A stretch of 63,637 nt of DNA from Aquimarina sp. TRL1 (GTDB lineage Bacteria > Bacteroidota > Bacteroidia > Flavobacteriales > Flavobacteriaceae): NCBI RefSeq assembly GCF_013365535.1, contig NZ_CP053591.1:1-63637 (forward strand), read 5' to 3'. Made by a program: the position numbers and the translations under genes. Shown one piece after another: positions 32,700 to 40,156 of this stretch (positions are counted from its first letter, which is position 1; each line of letters starts with the position of its first letter). The notes beneath the pieces are model-generated. The model worked only from the letters and a program-made list of their open reading frames with translations, did not search any database and was not told the origin of the DNA.

Positions 32700-32984
32700 A
32701 CTCCTTTAATTTTAAAATTTATATTCTAGGTCCAATCACTCAGGACATTTTTATTTGTTCAAGGGTGTTTACAACACCACTCACAAATAAATAGGTATCA
32801 ATCAATATTGGAGCAAAGTTCAGCCCGTAAAATATTACGTTGACAAGCTCCAAAACAAAAAATGGCATTAACCCCACTTCTCTACGGTCAGGAGGTCCCA
32901 TCCAATTTTTTCTTTCTCCCCTTGCACGAAATTTTACTATCACTGGAGATCCGCGCAAATATTGTTTAATCTAAAATTATAATT
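32700..32984 (+). promoter_or_regulatory. Long conserved leader, type A, copy 4
   Basis: H1-position hairpin at 32750-32791 (TTTATTTGT / ACAAATAAA, GGTGTT / AACACC), here without the ATCGAA loop. Then ATCAATCAATATTGGAGCAA, GTTCAGCCCGTAAAAT and a diverged type A core at 32857-32940 (AATGGCATTAACCCCACTTC, CATCCAATTTTTTC), ending in GCGCAAATATTGTTTAATC. Confidence 0.6.
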
Positions 32985-33617
32985 ATGGAAAAATCAAATT
33001 TTGCAGCCTTTCAATTAGAGAAAGAAACAGATCGCCAAATTAATTTATACACTAAAAATGCTACTAATATTCATTCATTCTTTAGAGAAAATTGTAACTG
33101 CGTTGTATATACCTTCGAACGTCAAAATAAAAATAAAAAAGATATTCTGGCTTTAGGGTTTAAAGGACGATCAAACAAAAAGTCTTTTTTTGTAAGATTT
33201 GAAAATGTTGAACGTAGAAAAAAGTATATAGAAGATTTTTTTGATGGTGTACTTCAACGTTATCAAAGTGATCTTCAAAGAAAGAAAAAGGCAAAAGAAC
33301 TTAAAACTAAAATGGCTGATTCTATAAAGGTAGGTACTATTTGTCAGGGATCATGGGGATATGAACAAACCAATCGAGAGTTTTATCAAGTGGTTGCTAA
33401 ACCTTCTAAATTTAAGGTTGTTATTAGAGCTATTAGTGATGAAATAGTCCCTAACTCTCATGGACATGATAGCTGTTATGTAAAACCAATTAGAGATGAC
33501 TTCTCAGGTGAAGAAGAAACCAAATTAATAACCCAATACGGAATTAAAATACATCGAAGTTGTACTGTTCATCCTTGTGATGAGAATGGAAAGTATTACA
33601 GAAGTTGGGGTTATTAA
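32985..33617 (+). CDS. Hypothetical protein, 210 aa
   Basis: N-terminal half basic and helical (residues 60-110), C-terminal half with GTICQGSWGYEQTNREFYQVVAKPSKFKVVIRAI, a pattern I associate with phage/plasmid proteins of unknown function. Three Cys (CNC near 37-39, others near 165-200). First gene of the two-gene cassette 32985-34060. Confidence 0.55.
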   Translation: MEKSNFAAFQLEKETDRQINLYTKNATNIHSFFRENCNCVVYTFERQNKNKKDILALGFKGRSNKKSFFVRFENVERRKKYIEDFFDGVLQRYQSDLQRKKKAKELKTKMADSIKVGTICQGSWGYEQTNREFYQVVAKPSKFKVVIRAISDEIVPNSHGHDSCYVKPIRDDFSGEEETKLITQYGIKIHRSCTVHPCDENGKYYRSWGY

Positions 33618-33627
33618 TTAAAAACTT

Positions 33628-33664
33628 AGGCTTTTTCTCCTGAGCCTTCAATCAGGAGTTTTTA
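33628..33664 (+). promoter_or_regulatory. Intercistronic attenuator/pseudoknot-like element, copy 2
   Basis: CTCCTGA (33637-33643) / TCAGGAG (33652-33658) with loop GCCTTCAA and a T run forms a terminator; upstream AGGCT can instead pair with AGCCT (33643-33647), so the two are exclusive or form a pseudoknot. Sits 10 bp after one gene and 22 bp before the next. Confidence 0.6.
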
Positions 33665-33685
33665 TTAATCAAATTATAGTCAATT

Positions 33686-34060
33686 ATGAAAGCGTTTAAA
33701 ATTAATGGATATTTCAAACATGATAAATCCGAGTTTGAAAATTACATTGTTTGCGAGCAAGATTCTGTTCCTGAAGGTTTAATAGAAGAAGATATATTTT
33801 ACTTTGGATTAAATGAAACTTCTATTAAAGAAATAATGTCTAATCCTGAAGAAAAAAATAATATGGATTTTATTATTACATCATATGAAATATACAAATA
33901 CAAATATGTATGTAAATATTGTGGTTCCGATGATATTAAACACGATTCTCTTGCCGTATGGAACGAAGATATTCAAAAGTTTGAACTATCAACAATCTTT
34001 GATGCTGAGTTTTGCGAACAATGCGAAGGAGAAACGAAAACGAAAATACAATACTTATAA
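33686..34060 (+). CDS. Zinc-ribbon protein, 124 aa
   Basis: Two CxxC pairs in the C-terminal half (YVCKYCGSDD near residues 72-81 and FCEQCEGE near 110-117) form a zinc ribbon. N-terminal 60 residues acidic, unrecognised. Second gene of the cassette, probably expressed through the attenuator element. Confidence 0.65.
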   Translation: MKAFKINGYFKHDKSEFENYIVCEQDSVPEGLIEEDIFYFGLNETSIKEIMSNPEEKNNMDFIITSYEIYKYKYVCKYCGSDDIKHDSLAVWNEDIQKFELSTIFDAEFCEQCEGETKTKIQYL

Positions 34061-34061
34061 A

Positions 34062-34083
34062 AATAAGAGCTTCGGCTCTTATT
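34062..34083 (+). terminator. UUCG-tetraloop terminator, copy 2
   Basis: AATAAGAGC, loop TTCG, GCTCTTATT: 9-bp stem directly after the stop. Same core as 18840 and 35085. Lacks a long T run but the stem is strong. Confidence 0.75.
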
Positions 34084-34382
34084 TATGATTGAAAGTATAA
34101 ATAAAGGTATGCATTTCGCGTACCTTTTTTACTTCCCTTTTCAAAGTTCAATATCCCATACCAAATAATAAAAATCCTCTTTTTTTCCTTTTGTTCATTC
34201 CTCCGGACACGTATTCTTCCAATTAAATGAACTTTTATTAAGTACTACCACCTCTATTTTTCCACAGGCAAAAGTACGTCCTCAGAACCACACACCATTT
34301 CGACAAGCTCATGGCTTTGCGAACCTTTCGGGCGTATAAGAGCATTGAGAAAAATAAATGTTTAATTGAAAATTTATAAAAA
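34084..34382 (+). repeat. Post-terminator region copy 2 plus leader to 34383
   Basis: Contains ATTGAAAGTATAAATAAAGG, GGTATGC / GCGTACC hairpin, AAAGTTCAATATCCCATACC and TTCATTCCTCCGGACACG, aligned with copies at 18860 and 35106. From about 34240 the sequence has GCGAACCTTTCGGGCG (hairpin CGAA...TTCG) and ends GTTTAATTGAAAATTTATAA before the ATG at 34383. No ORF. Confidence 0.5.
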
Positions 34383-34790
34383 ATGAAAACAATTCAAGTT
34401 AATGAACACTCAAATCTAATAGTAGGTAATGATATTAATAAAATAATAGACTATTGTATTCCTAGAATTAGAAAAATTAGCCAAGAGTATTATAGAAAAG
34501 AGATAAAAAACGATCTAGAAAAAAACGCTGAAAGCTGGATTGATATTCATGCGGGAATGGGTATGAGTAGTCATATTTTGTTAAGAGAAAATTTTTCAAT
34601 AAAGCTTTTTCATATTCCTACAGAAAAACAATTAAAAAGACACCCTATTGTCGCCTATAAAGATAAGAATGGAGAGTTCACCAAAATTGGTCAGATAACT
34701 AAAAGATATGAGAATAAAGGTATTAAGCTTTATAACATATTTGGATCAATGGGATCTTTTATCAATGACGAATTAAGATTATTGAAATAA
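34383..34790 (+). CDS. Hypothetical protein, 135 aa
   Basis: MKTIQVNEHSNLIVGNDINK... Soluble, charged, with SWIDIHAGMGMSSHIL near the centre. No recognised family. First gene of the two-gene cassette 34383-35086. Confidence 0.55.
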   Translation: MKTIQVNEHSNLIVGNDINKIIDYCIPRIRKISQEYYRKEIKNDLEKNAESWIDIHAGMGMSSHILLRENFSIKLFHIPTEKQLKRHPIVAYKDKNGEFTKIGQITKRYENKGIKLYNIFGSMGSFINDELRLLK

Positions 34791-34797
34791 TAAAAAA

Positions 34798-34834
34798 AGG
34801 CTTTCCCTCCTGAGCCTTCAATCAGGAGTTTTTT
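34798..34834 (+). promoter_or_regulatory. Intercistronic attenuator/pseudoknot-like element, copy 3
   Basis: Same layout as 33628: AGGCT, CTCCTGA, AGCCT, TCAGGAG and a run of T. 8 bp after the previous stop, 22 bp before the next ATG. Confidence 0.6.
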
Positions 34835-34855
34835 AACTTTTAAATCTAGAATATT

Positions 34856-35086
34856 ATGGAAATAACAAAGAAATTAATTATAAATAAAAAATATATTATA
34901 CCAAGTGGTTTAGGTGGAATATTTCAAATAAGATACCTAGGAAAGACTGATAATGGGAAATATAAATTTGAAAATGTTCAACCTCATTGGGATGGTTATG
35001 GTTCAATTTATACTTTTTCAGAAAATCAAGTAAATGAATCTGTAAAAGATACTCATTCAAATAGAACTAACATTTTATACAATTAG
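34856..35086 (+). CDS. Hypothetical protein, 76 aa
   Basis: MEITKKLIINKKYIIPSGLG, then VQPHWDGYGSIYTF. A small beta-type protein (SH3-like fold plausible from the short strands) of unknown function. Second gene of the cassette; terminator follows at once. Confidence 0.5.
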   Translation: MEITKKLIINKKYIIPSGLGGIFQIRYLGKTDNGKYKFENVQPHWDGYGSIYTFSENQVNESVKDTHSNRTNILYN

Positions 35087-35105
35087 AGCTTCGGCTCTTT
35101 TTTTG
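35085..35105 (+). terminator. UUCG-tetraloop terminator, copy 3
   Basis: AGAGC, TTCG, GCTCT, then seven T. Overlaps the TAG stop of the previous gene. Confidence 0.85.
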
Positions 35106-35501
35106 ATTGAAAGTATAATTAAACGTACGCATTTCGTATACCTTTTTTACTACCCTTTTCAAAGTTCAATACACCATACCAAATAATAAAATTACTCTTT
35201 TTTTCCTTTTGTTTGATATCTGGTACTTAGAACTATCCAATTAAATCAACTTCTAAAATTATCATTTTGCCCTGGTATCGAACCCAGTCAAAATGAATTT
35301 TTTTCATAAAAGAAACAAAATAGTAAGGGGCACTCTTCATTATCTATTTCTCTAACCTTTTTCACTATTAGTTAGAAATATTGTTAAAAAGGTTCGTTAA
35401 CTTTTGCTAATACTATGCAACAATAATTTTAATTTTACAAATGGTGAAATCAGGAATTGATTTGTAAATTTGTTACTGAAATTAGGTTTGACTATTCAGT
35501 A
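35106..35501 (+). repeat. Post-terminator region copy 3 and orphan leader
   Basis: ATTGAAAGTATAATTAAACG, CGTACGC/GTATACC hairpin, AAAGTTCAATACACCATACC as in copies at 18860 and 34084. Then an H1 hairpin at 35263-35295 (CATTTTG / CAAAATG outer, CTGG / CCAG, loop TATCGAAC) with no cassette gene behind it. Seems to be a leader that has lost its gene. Confidence 0.5.
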
Positions 35502-35572
35502 CCTTTTATAATCAAAAAACCTTTGTAACCAATACTCATTTCAATTATAAAGAAATTGAAGATTATAAAAGG
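35502..35572 (+). other. Long stem-loop upstream of the candidate toxin
   Basis: CCTTTTATAATC (35502-35513) / GATTATAAAAGG (35561-35572), 12-bp perfect arms. An inner hairpin TTTCAATT / AATTGAA lies in the loop. Likely a structured 5' region of the transcript carrying the 35650 ORF. Confidence 0.45.
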
Positions 35573-35601
35573 AGCTTATCTGCTCAAAAGGTAGTAGGCA
35601 T

Positions 35602-35638
35602 AAAAAAAAGCTGATTGTCCGCCAAGAAATCAGCTTTT
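35602..35638 (-). terminator. Reverse-strand terminator of a putative antisense RNA
   Basis: On the reverse strand, AAAAGCTGATT, 11-nt loop, AATCAGCTTTT followed by TTTT. It would end an RNA running leftward across the 35650-35775 ORF. No reverse gene ends here. Confidence 0.6.
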
Positions 35639-35649
35639 GGTAAGTTTCT

Positions 35650-35775
35650 ATGTTCAACCTAAGAACGTGCTACCACCAAAACGAAATGACCTTGGAAACT
35701 TTAATTTCGTTAGCTAGTTTAATCCTAGCGGCTATAGGTATTGTCATTAAATGGCTGTCTTATAGAAAAAAATAA
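35650..35775 (+). CDS. Candidate type I toxin peptide
   Basis: 41 aa from the ATG at 35650, or 29 aa from 35686 (MTLETLISLASLILAAIGIV, then IKWLSYRKK). One transmembrane helix ended by a basic tail, the usual form of type I toxins (Fst/TxpA/Ldr style). Followed by a strong terminator and overlapped by a putative antisense transcript. No sequence homology claimed. Confidence 0.5.
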   Translation: MFNLRTCYHQNEMTLETLISLASLILAAIGIVIKWLSYRKK

Positions 35776-35789
35776 TATTTTATTTTTTA

Positions 35790-35816
35790 ACCACCCTACG
35801 GGGTGGTCTTTTTTTT
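35790..35816 (+). terminator. Terminator of the candidate toxin mRNA
   Basis: ACCACCC, loop TACG, GGGTGGT, then TCTTTTTTTT. 14 bp after the toxin stop. C(UACG)G is a highly stable tetraloop. Confidence 0.85.
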
Positions 35817-35822
35817 ATACTA

Positions 35823-35830
35823 CAAAAGTA
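35823..35830 (-). promoter_or_regulatory. Possible antisense promoter (-7 box)
   Basis: TACTTTTG on the reverse strand, exact TAnnTTTG. An RNA started about here would cross the 35650-35775 ORF and end at the reverse terminator at 35602. The -33 element is not clear. Confidence 0.35.
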
Positions 35831-36214
35831 ATAAAAATTATCACCTTTTTGTTTAAAATAAATAATTTTTAACGATTCTTTATTTCATTTTCACCCCTCT
35901 TAGAGAGGATTCATAGACTTTTAATAACAACCCAACTACTAATTTATTAAAGCTTAAAAGTATAAATAAAAGTTTGTTTTTTTACACTTAGTATACTCTC
36001 CCTTTCTAAAAGCTTCAAGTGCTTCCCAGATAATCATTCCATAAAAAATACTTTTATTCTTATAAGCAAAGTAATTGTCAAAGGGAATGTTATGTTAAGG
36101 AAATATTCCTTTTTTTTGGAAAAAATCCTATTCTAAATAAGAAAAGGCATGAAATTTGCCCTATATTAATACAAAACAAAGAATCAAATTATTATTAACT
36201 AAATAGTATACATT
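35831..36214 (+). other. Intergenic region upstream of the mini membrane peptide
   Basis: AT-rich, no gene. Near 36146-36160 GGCATGAAATTTGCC resembles a degenerate XRE operator (GGCAAATTTTGCC) and is followed by CTATATTA, a weak -7. The tail reads ATTAACTAAATAGTATACAT before the ATG at 36215. Confidence 0.4.
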
Positions 36215-36292
36215 ATGAAAAACAAGCGGCATCAAAAAAAAAGCAATAATTGGCTTATAGCATTTTTACTTCTCCTGATTTTGTGGGATTAA
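36215..36292 (+). CDS. 25-aa single-helix membrane peptide
   Basis: MKNKRHQKKSNNWLIAFLLL then LILWD. Closely matches the design of the peptide at 10229: basic start, (N/D)W, one leucine-rich helix, W(E/D) end. The leader carries the TTAACTAAATA tail used by many genes here. Function unknown. Confidence 0.45.
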   Translation: MKNKRHQKKSNNWLIAFLLLLILWD

Positions 36293-36364
36293 GATTACAC
36301 TTAGTAGTTAACAAAAATGATTACATTTATAAACTAAAATAAACTAATTAAATATAACACAATC

Positions 36365-36805
36365 ATGAAAAACTTATTAATGATACTTAGTATCACTACT
36401 TTAATATTGACAGGCTGCTCTAATGATGATGATAATTCTGTAGATGGAGCTTTTTTGCAAACGTCAACGTCTAAATTAACACAAGAAGAACAAGATCCTG
36501 TTACATTTGTTAAAACCATAACAAATCAAGTAACTATTAAAGTAACTAGACAAAATAATTATACTGGAGTAATCAGCGCAAAAATCAAGTACGTTGGAGG
36601 ATCTGATAATACGGTTTATACTGATCTTGAGGGTGCGGAAATTGATTTATCTGAATTTTCATCTTTAAAAAATGATGAAATAACTTTCTTAGTTACATTT
36701 ACAGGTATTAATAAACCTCAATATATACATTTTGATTTAAGCGCAGAAGACTCTGAATTTGTATGGAATAAAAATGTAAGTTTTAATAATAGACTACAAA
36801 ACTAA
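36365..36805 (+). CDS. Lipoprotein, 146 aa
   Basis: Signal peptide with lipobox LTGC (Cys at 19) followed by SNDDDN, a surface-export type acidic stretch of Bacteroidetes. The rest is beta-rich (TNQVTIKVTRQNNYTGVISAK...), suggesting an Ig-like fold. No enzyme motif. Ends at a strong terminator. Confidence 0.7.
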   Translation: MKNLLMILSITTLILTGCSNDDDNSVDGAFLQTSTSKLTQEEQDPVTFVKTITNQVTIKVTRQNNYTGVISAKIKYVGGSDNTVYTDLEGAEIDLSEFSSLKNDEITFLVTFTGINKPQYIHFDLSAEDSEFVWNKNVSFNNRLQN

Positions 36806-36850
36806 TGAGTTGTTAGTTCACAATTAGTAAAATATTTTCTTCAAAAAAAA

Positions 36851-36875
36851 TGCTGGTAATTTTACCAGCATTTTT
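36851..36875. terminator. Bidirectional terminator between lipoprotein genes
   Basis: TGCTGGTA / TACCAGCA with AATT loop, A run before and T run after, so it works in both directions. Separates convergent lipoprotein genes at 36365 and 36907. Confidence 0.8.
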
Positions 36876-36906
36876 GTATTTAAAGATAGCATTAAAAGAT
36901 TTACTT

Positions 36907-37353
36907 TCATTCTGTTAATGTTTTAAAAGACAGCTCGGCTGCAGAACAATTTGGCTTTATGCTAGAACTATTTTTACAACCAGTCATAATAATTTCAAAT
37001 TTATGTAATTGACCTTCAAAAGCAGGGTCTTCATTCACTTTAGGAATATATATAAACTTAATTTCTGAAGTGGTGTCTATTTCAATATTATCACCATTAT
37101 TCACCACTTTACCTTTATAAGTTAGATCTCCTTTAGATGAAAAAAAAGAAACTTTAGCAGGCTCAATATTTGAAACGTTTACATCTATCGTTGCAATTAT
37201 TTCTACTTGATCACCATAATTTATATTATCTATACTTGGAGATTTAATAGAAACTGAAACTATTTTTTCTTCAGGAAAAAAAGGACTAGGATCACCTTCA
37301 TCGCAAGAAAGAAACAATATTATTAATACAGGTATATAAAATAATTTTTTCAT
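36907..37353 (-). CDS. Lipoprotein at the end of the transfer operon
   Basis: 148 aa. Lipobox FLSC (Cys at 17), then a beta-rich single Ig-like domain (YGDQVEIIATIDVNVSNIEP...). Three more Cys near the end. Related in style to the repeat units of the protein at 37507, so it may be a short partner at the outer membrane. Confidence 0.65.
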   Translation of the reverse strand: MKKLFYIPVLIILFLSCDEGDPSPFFPEEKIVSVSIKSPSIDNINYGDQVEIIATIDVNVSNIEPAKVSFFSSKGDLTYKGKVVNNGDNIEIDTTSEIKFIYIPKVNEDPAFEGQLHKFEIIMTGCKNSSSIKPNCSAAELSFKTLTE

Positions 37354-37402
37354 AATTGTATAGTTGTTTTTCCTAATAGAAAAGCCTAATGATTTTCACT
37401 AG

Positions 37403-37469
37403 TTTTAGATTATTAAATAATAAATTTAACATTTTTATTCTTAATAACTGATTATTTAATAATCTAAAA
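37403..37469. other. Large inverted repeat between transfer lipoproteins
   Basis: TTTTAGATTATTAAATAAT (37403-37421) and its perfect complement (37451-37469), 19-bp arms and a 29-nt loop. Probable partial terminator or mRNA-stabilising stem after the TraQ-like gene. Confidence 0.55.
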
Positions 37470-37506
37470 TGTTGATAGTCTACTTTTTCATTCTTTTCCC
37501 AAGATA

Positions 37507-40137
37507 TCATGGGTCTACTATTACTGTTTTTGGAGCTGAAAGTTGCCCCTGATTTATAGCCCTTACAATATAGGTAATAGGAGGTGAATTTGAATCATTA
37601 ACACAAGATACAGGGTTATTAAAAATACTACATATTCTTTCTAATCTCTTTTGTGTATTTCCAAAGTTTTGTTCAAAAAGAAAATTATCATTAGAATCAT
37701 AAACTCTTAATTTAGAAAATCCTCCTCCTGATCCAGAATCTACTATACCTACCCTTATTTCATAATGATAAAAATAAGTTTTTCTTCCTGTTCTCGGATC
37801 TTCAGTAGTGTAACTATAAGTTCCTCCAGAAGCGCTAAACTCTCCTAAAGCATTTTTTATACTCACTTTTTTTGAAATTTCTTTTCTTTGCCCGAAATCA
37901 TCTTCTACTACAAATTTAATATCTAAGTCTTCATCAGAGGAAGGGTCAAATGTAAATGTAGTAGTACCAGAAGGTAGGGGGAAATTAGAACCAACATTAG
38001 CCCCATTATATTTTAAAGTACCATTTCCAGAATTCAAAGTATAACTTACCAATCTATAATTTTGAATATCAGCACTAGCATTAACACTTAGTGTAAGATC
38101 AACTGTTTGATCATCGTATATAACCTCATTAGAAGCCGTAATACCTAGAGAATATGGTAAATCAGAAATATTAACCTTTGTTTTATAAGTATCATCATAA
38201 CCTAAATTATTTATATATGTCCAAGTTATTGTATATGTTTTAGACTGTGAATAATCAAGGTAAAGAGCAGTGTTTCCTTGCGGTAAAGTGTAAGGCGATG
38301 GAAGCTGACTAGTATTACTTTGTCTTTTTATTTTACCGTTAGAATCATCTACAGTGTAAAATAATTTAGCATCTACATTTGTATTCGATGCCGTATAATT
38401 AAATTGAAAATCAGCCCTATTACCAGCTACAATATTTACATTTTCAGGAATACCTATAGAATAAGAAAAAGTATTTATTACTAAATCAACATCTGATTTT
38501 TCTGTTTTACCATTTGATGCTGTAACAACAAATTCTAAATTACTATTACCCCCTGTAGTTGCTTTAAAGCATCCTGTAAAATTACCAGGTCTTACTACTA
38601 TAGGTGTATTTGTTGTGTATGATGTACCGTTATAAATAAACACTCCTGAAACATCAGCAGTCCAAATCATAGTATATGTTAGACTCTCTAAACCTTCAAT
38701 TCTAAGGTTTTGATTTGTACATTCATTTACAAATGCTGTACTCGATGTCGATGCAGCTGTAAAAGTAAAATTAGTATTTATAAATGTTATTTTCTTTTCT
38801 ATCTGAATAGGATTGTCATTTTTATCTTTTAGGATATATTGAATTGTATGTAACCCTTCTGAGTTCCCTGTATATTGAAGAGCGAAGGTTAAGTTAGTGA
38901 TATTAGAAATTACCTGTCCTGGTGAATAAGTTGTCCCATTATATTTTAACGTACTTGAACCAGTTGTACTATAAACCAAAGAGTAAGGTGCACCGGATGG
39001 TCCATTCTCTGTAATTATAGAATTAAACGTAACTGTATTTCCAACCTCTATTTCCGTTGAAGTAGGAATGGCATCAAACAAAAATGAACCATCAACAACA
39101 TTTACCGTAATTAAAACAGACGATTCATTTCCTCCTTGATCCCTTACAAAGAAACGAACTTTAGAGGTTTGTTCACTAGAAGAAGATCCTTTCCAAGAAT
39201 AATTACCTGGTACAACATTATAAAGAGTTCCTGCACTTAAAATAGATCCATTATTTGTAATTTGTACATCTCCTTCCTCCACAACAAATCTTGCTTTATA
39301 AGTTCCTCCATTTCCTTGATCTTCATTTAGAATAAAATTATAATCATAACTTTGATCTACAAATACTGTAGTGGGATCTGCTGCCCCAGTAAATGAAAAA
39401 TTAATATTTTTAACATCAAACACCAGGGTATCATTTTTTACTTGACCATTACTATCTTTTGTTGATACAACAAATTTAGATTCTCCAAATTCACTAAACT
39501 TTAAATTATAATTAAATGTTCCTTGTTCAATTTCTTCAAAGGAATCTTGTGGAATTTCTTCTGATTCATCAGCATTCATAATTTCACCTTCCCCTTGAAT
39601 AATGTAAAATGCTCGTTTATAAGTAACATTTTTATCTTCACCGGTATTAAACAAACTAATAGATATTGGGCGGGATTCGTTTACATTTATATTATTAACT
39701 CCAGTTGATGCTTCGAGCGTATATTCATTGTGTTCAACCTTATAGCTAATATCTATAACTTTTTCTACTGAAGATAATTTATAGGTTTCTCTTACCTTAT
39801 CAGTATTTATTTCACTACTTAAATAATAGAAATCATTATCTAATGATTCCAGTTCTATGAATTCATTTTCAGGAATGGCTTCACCATCTATGTTTTGATA
39901 TTTTCCTTCACCACTTAAAACTTCATATTTAAACAAATATTTATTTGAAGAAACAAGTCTATCTGGTATAATTTTAGAATCTGTTTTTTTAGCATAATTT
40001 ATTATAATGGTATCATTAAGAATTCTTTCAACTGTAAAGTCAAATTCGTCATGAACTTCTATATCATCTTTTGTACACGCAAACAGTAACATTAATACTA
40101 CAAGCGTACTCCCTAATATTTTTATTGTATTTTTCAT
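37507..40137 (-). CDS. Giant TraQ-like (DUF3872) multi-repeat lipoprotein
   Basis: 876 aa. Lipobox LFAC (Cys 21). About seven Ig-like units of roughly 105 aa, each with a LxYNGxxxxxxxxLPxG-type turn and an FxVxDxxGxxxxxxxxxxxxN end, for example unit 7 (YSLGITASNEVIYDDQTVDL ... SGNGTLKYNGANVGSNFPLP ... FVVEDDFGQRKEI), which looks like the single DUF3872 domain of TraQ from Bacteroides conjugative transposons. A C-terminal non-repeat domain (about 780-876) has two Cys. Probably a long stalk or adhesin of the mating apparatus. Position after TraO fits TraQ. Confidence 0.7.
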   Translation of the reverse strand: MKNTIKILGSTLVVLMLLFACTKDDIEVHDEFDFTVERILNDTIIINYAKKTDSKIIPDRLVSSNKYLFKYEVLSGEGKYQNIDGEAIPENEFIELESLDNDFYYLSSEINTDKVRETYKLSSVEKVIDISYKVEHNEYTLEASTGVNNINVNESRPISISLFNTGEDKNVTYKRAFYIIQGEGEIMNADESEEIPQDSFEEIEQGTFNYNLKFSEFGESKFVVSTKDSNGQVKNDTLVFDVKNINFSFTGAADPTTVFVDQSYDYNFILNEDQGNGGTYKARFVVEEGDVQITNNGSILSAGTLYNVVPGNYSWKGSSSSEQTSKVRFFVRDQGGNESSVLITVNVVDGSFLFDAIPTSTEIEVGNTVTFNSIITENGPSGAPYSLVYSTTGSSTLKYNGTTYSPGQVISNITNLTFALQYTGNSEGLHTIQYILKDKNDNPIQIEKKITFINTNFTFTAASTSSTAFVNECTNQNLRIEGLESLTYTMIWTADVSGVFIYNGTSYTTNTPIVVRPGNFTGCFKATTGGNSNLEFVVTASNGKTEKSDVDLVINTFSYSIGIPENVNIVAGNRADFQFNYTASNTNVDAKLFYTVDDSNGKIKRQSNTSQLPSPYTLPQGNTALYLDYSQSKTYTITWTYINNLGYDDTYKTKVNISDLPYSLGITASNEVIYDDQTVDLTLSVNASADIQNYRLVSYTLNSGNGTLKYNGANVGSNFPLPSGTTTFTFDPSSDEDLDIKFVVEDDFGQRKEISKKVSIKNALGEFSASGGTYSYTTEDPRTGRKTYFYHYEIRVGIVDSGSGGGFSKLRVYDSNDNFLFEQNFGNTQKRLERICSIFNNPVSCVNDSNSPPITYIVRAINQGQLSAPKTVIVDP

Positions 40138-40156
40138 AATCTTGTTTTGTGTTTTT

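Noticed and set aside
16003..35295. H1 hairpins as integron attC sites
   Set aside because: No R'/R'' core (GTTRRRY) or bulge pattern could be seen, the recombinase is not an IntI with its extra domain, and many H1 copies lie far from it. The looser cassette hypothesis is kept in the findings.
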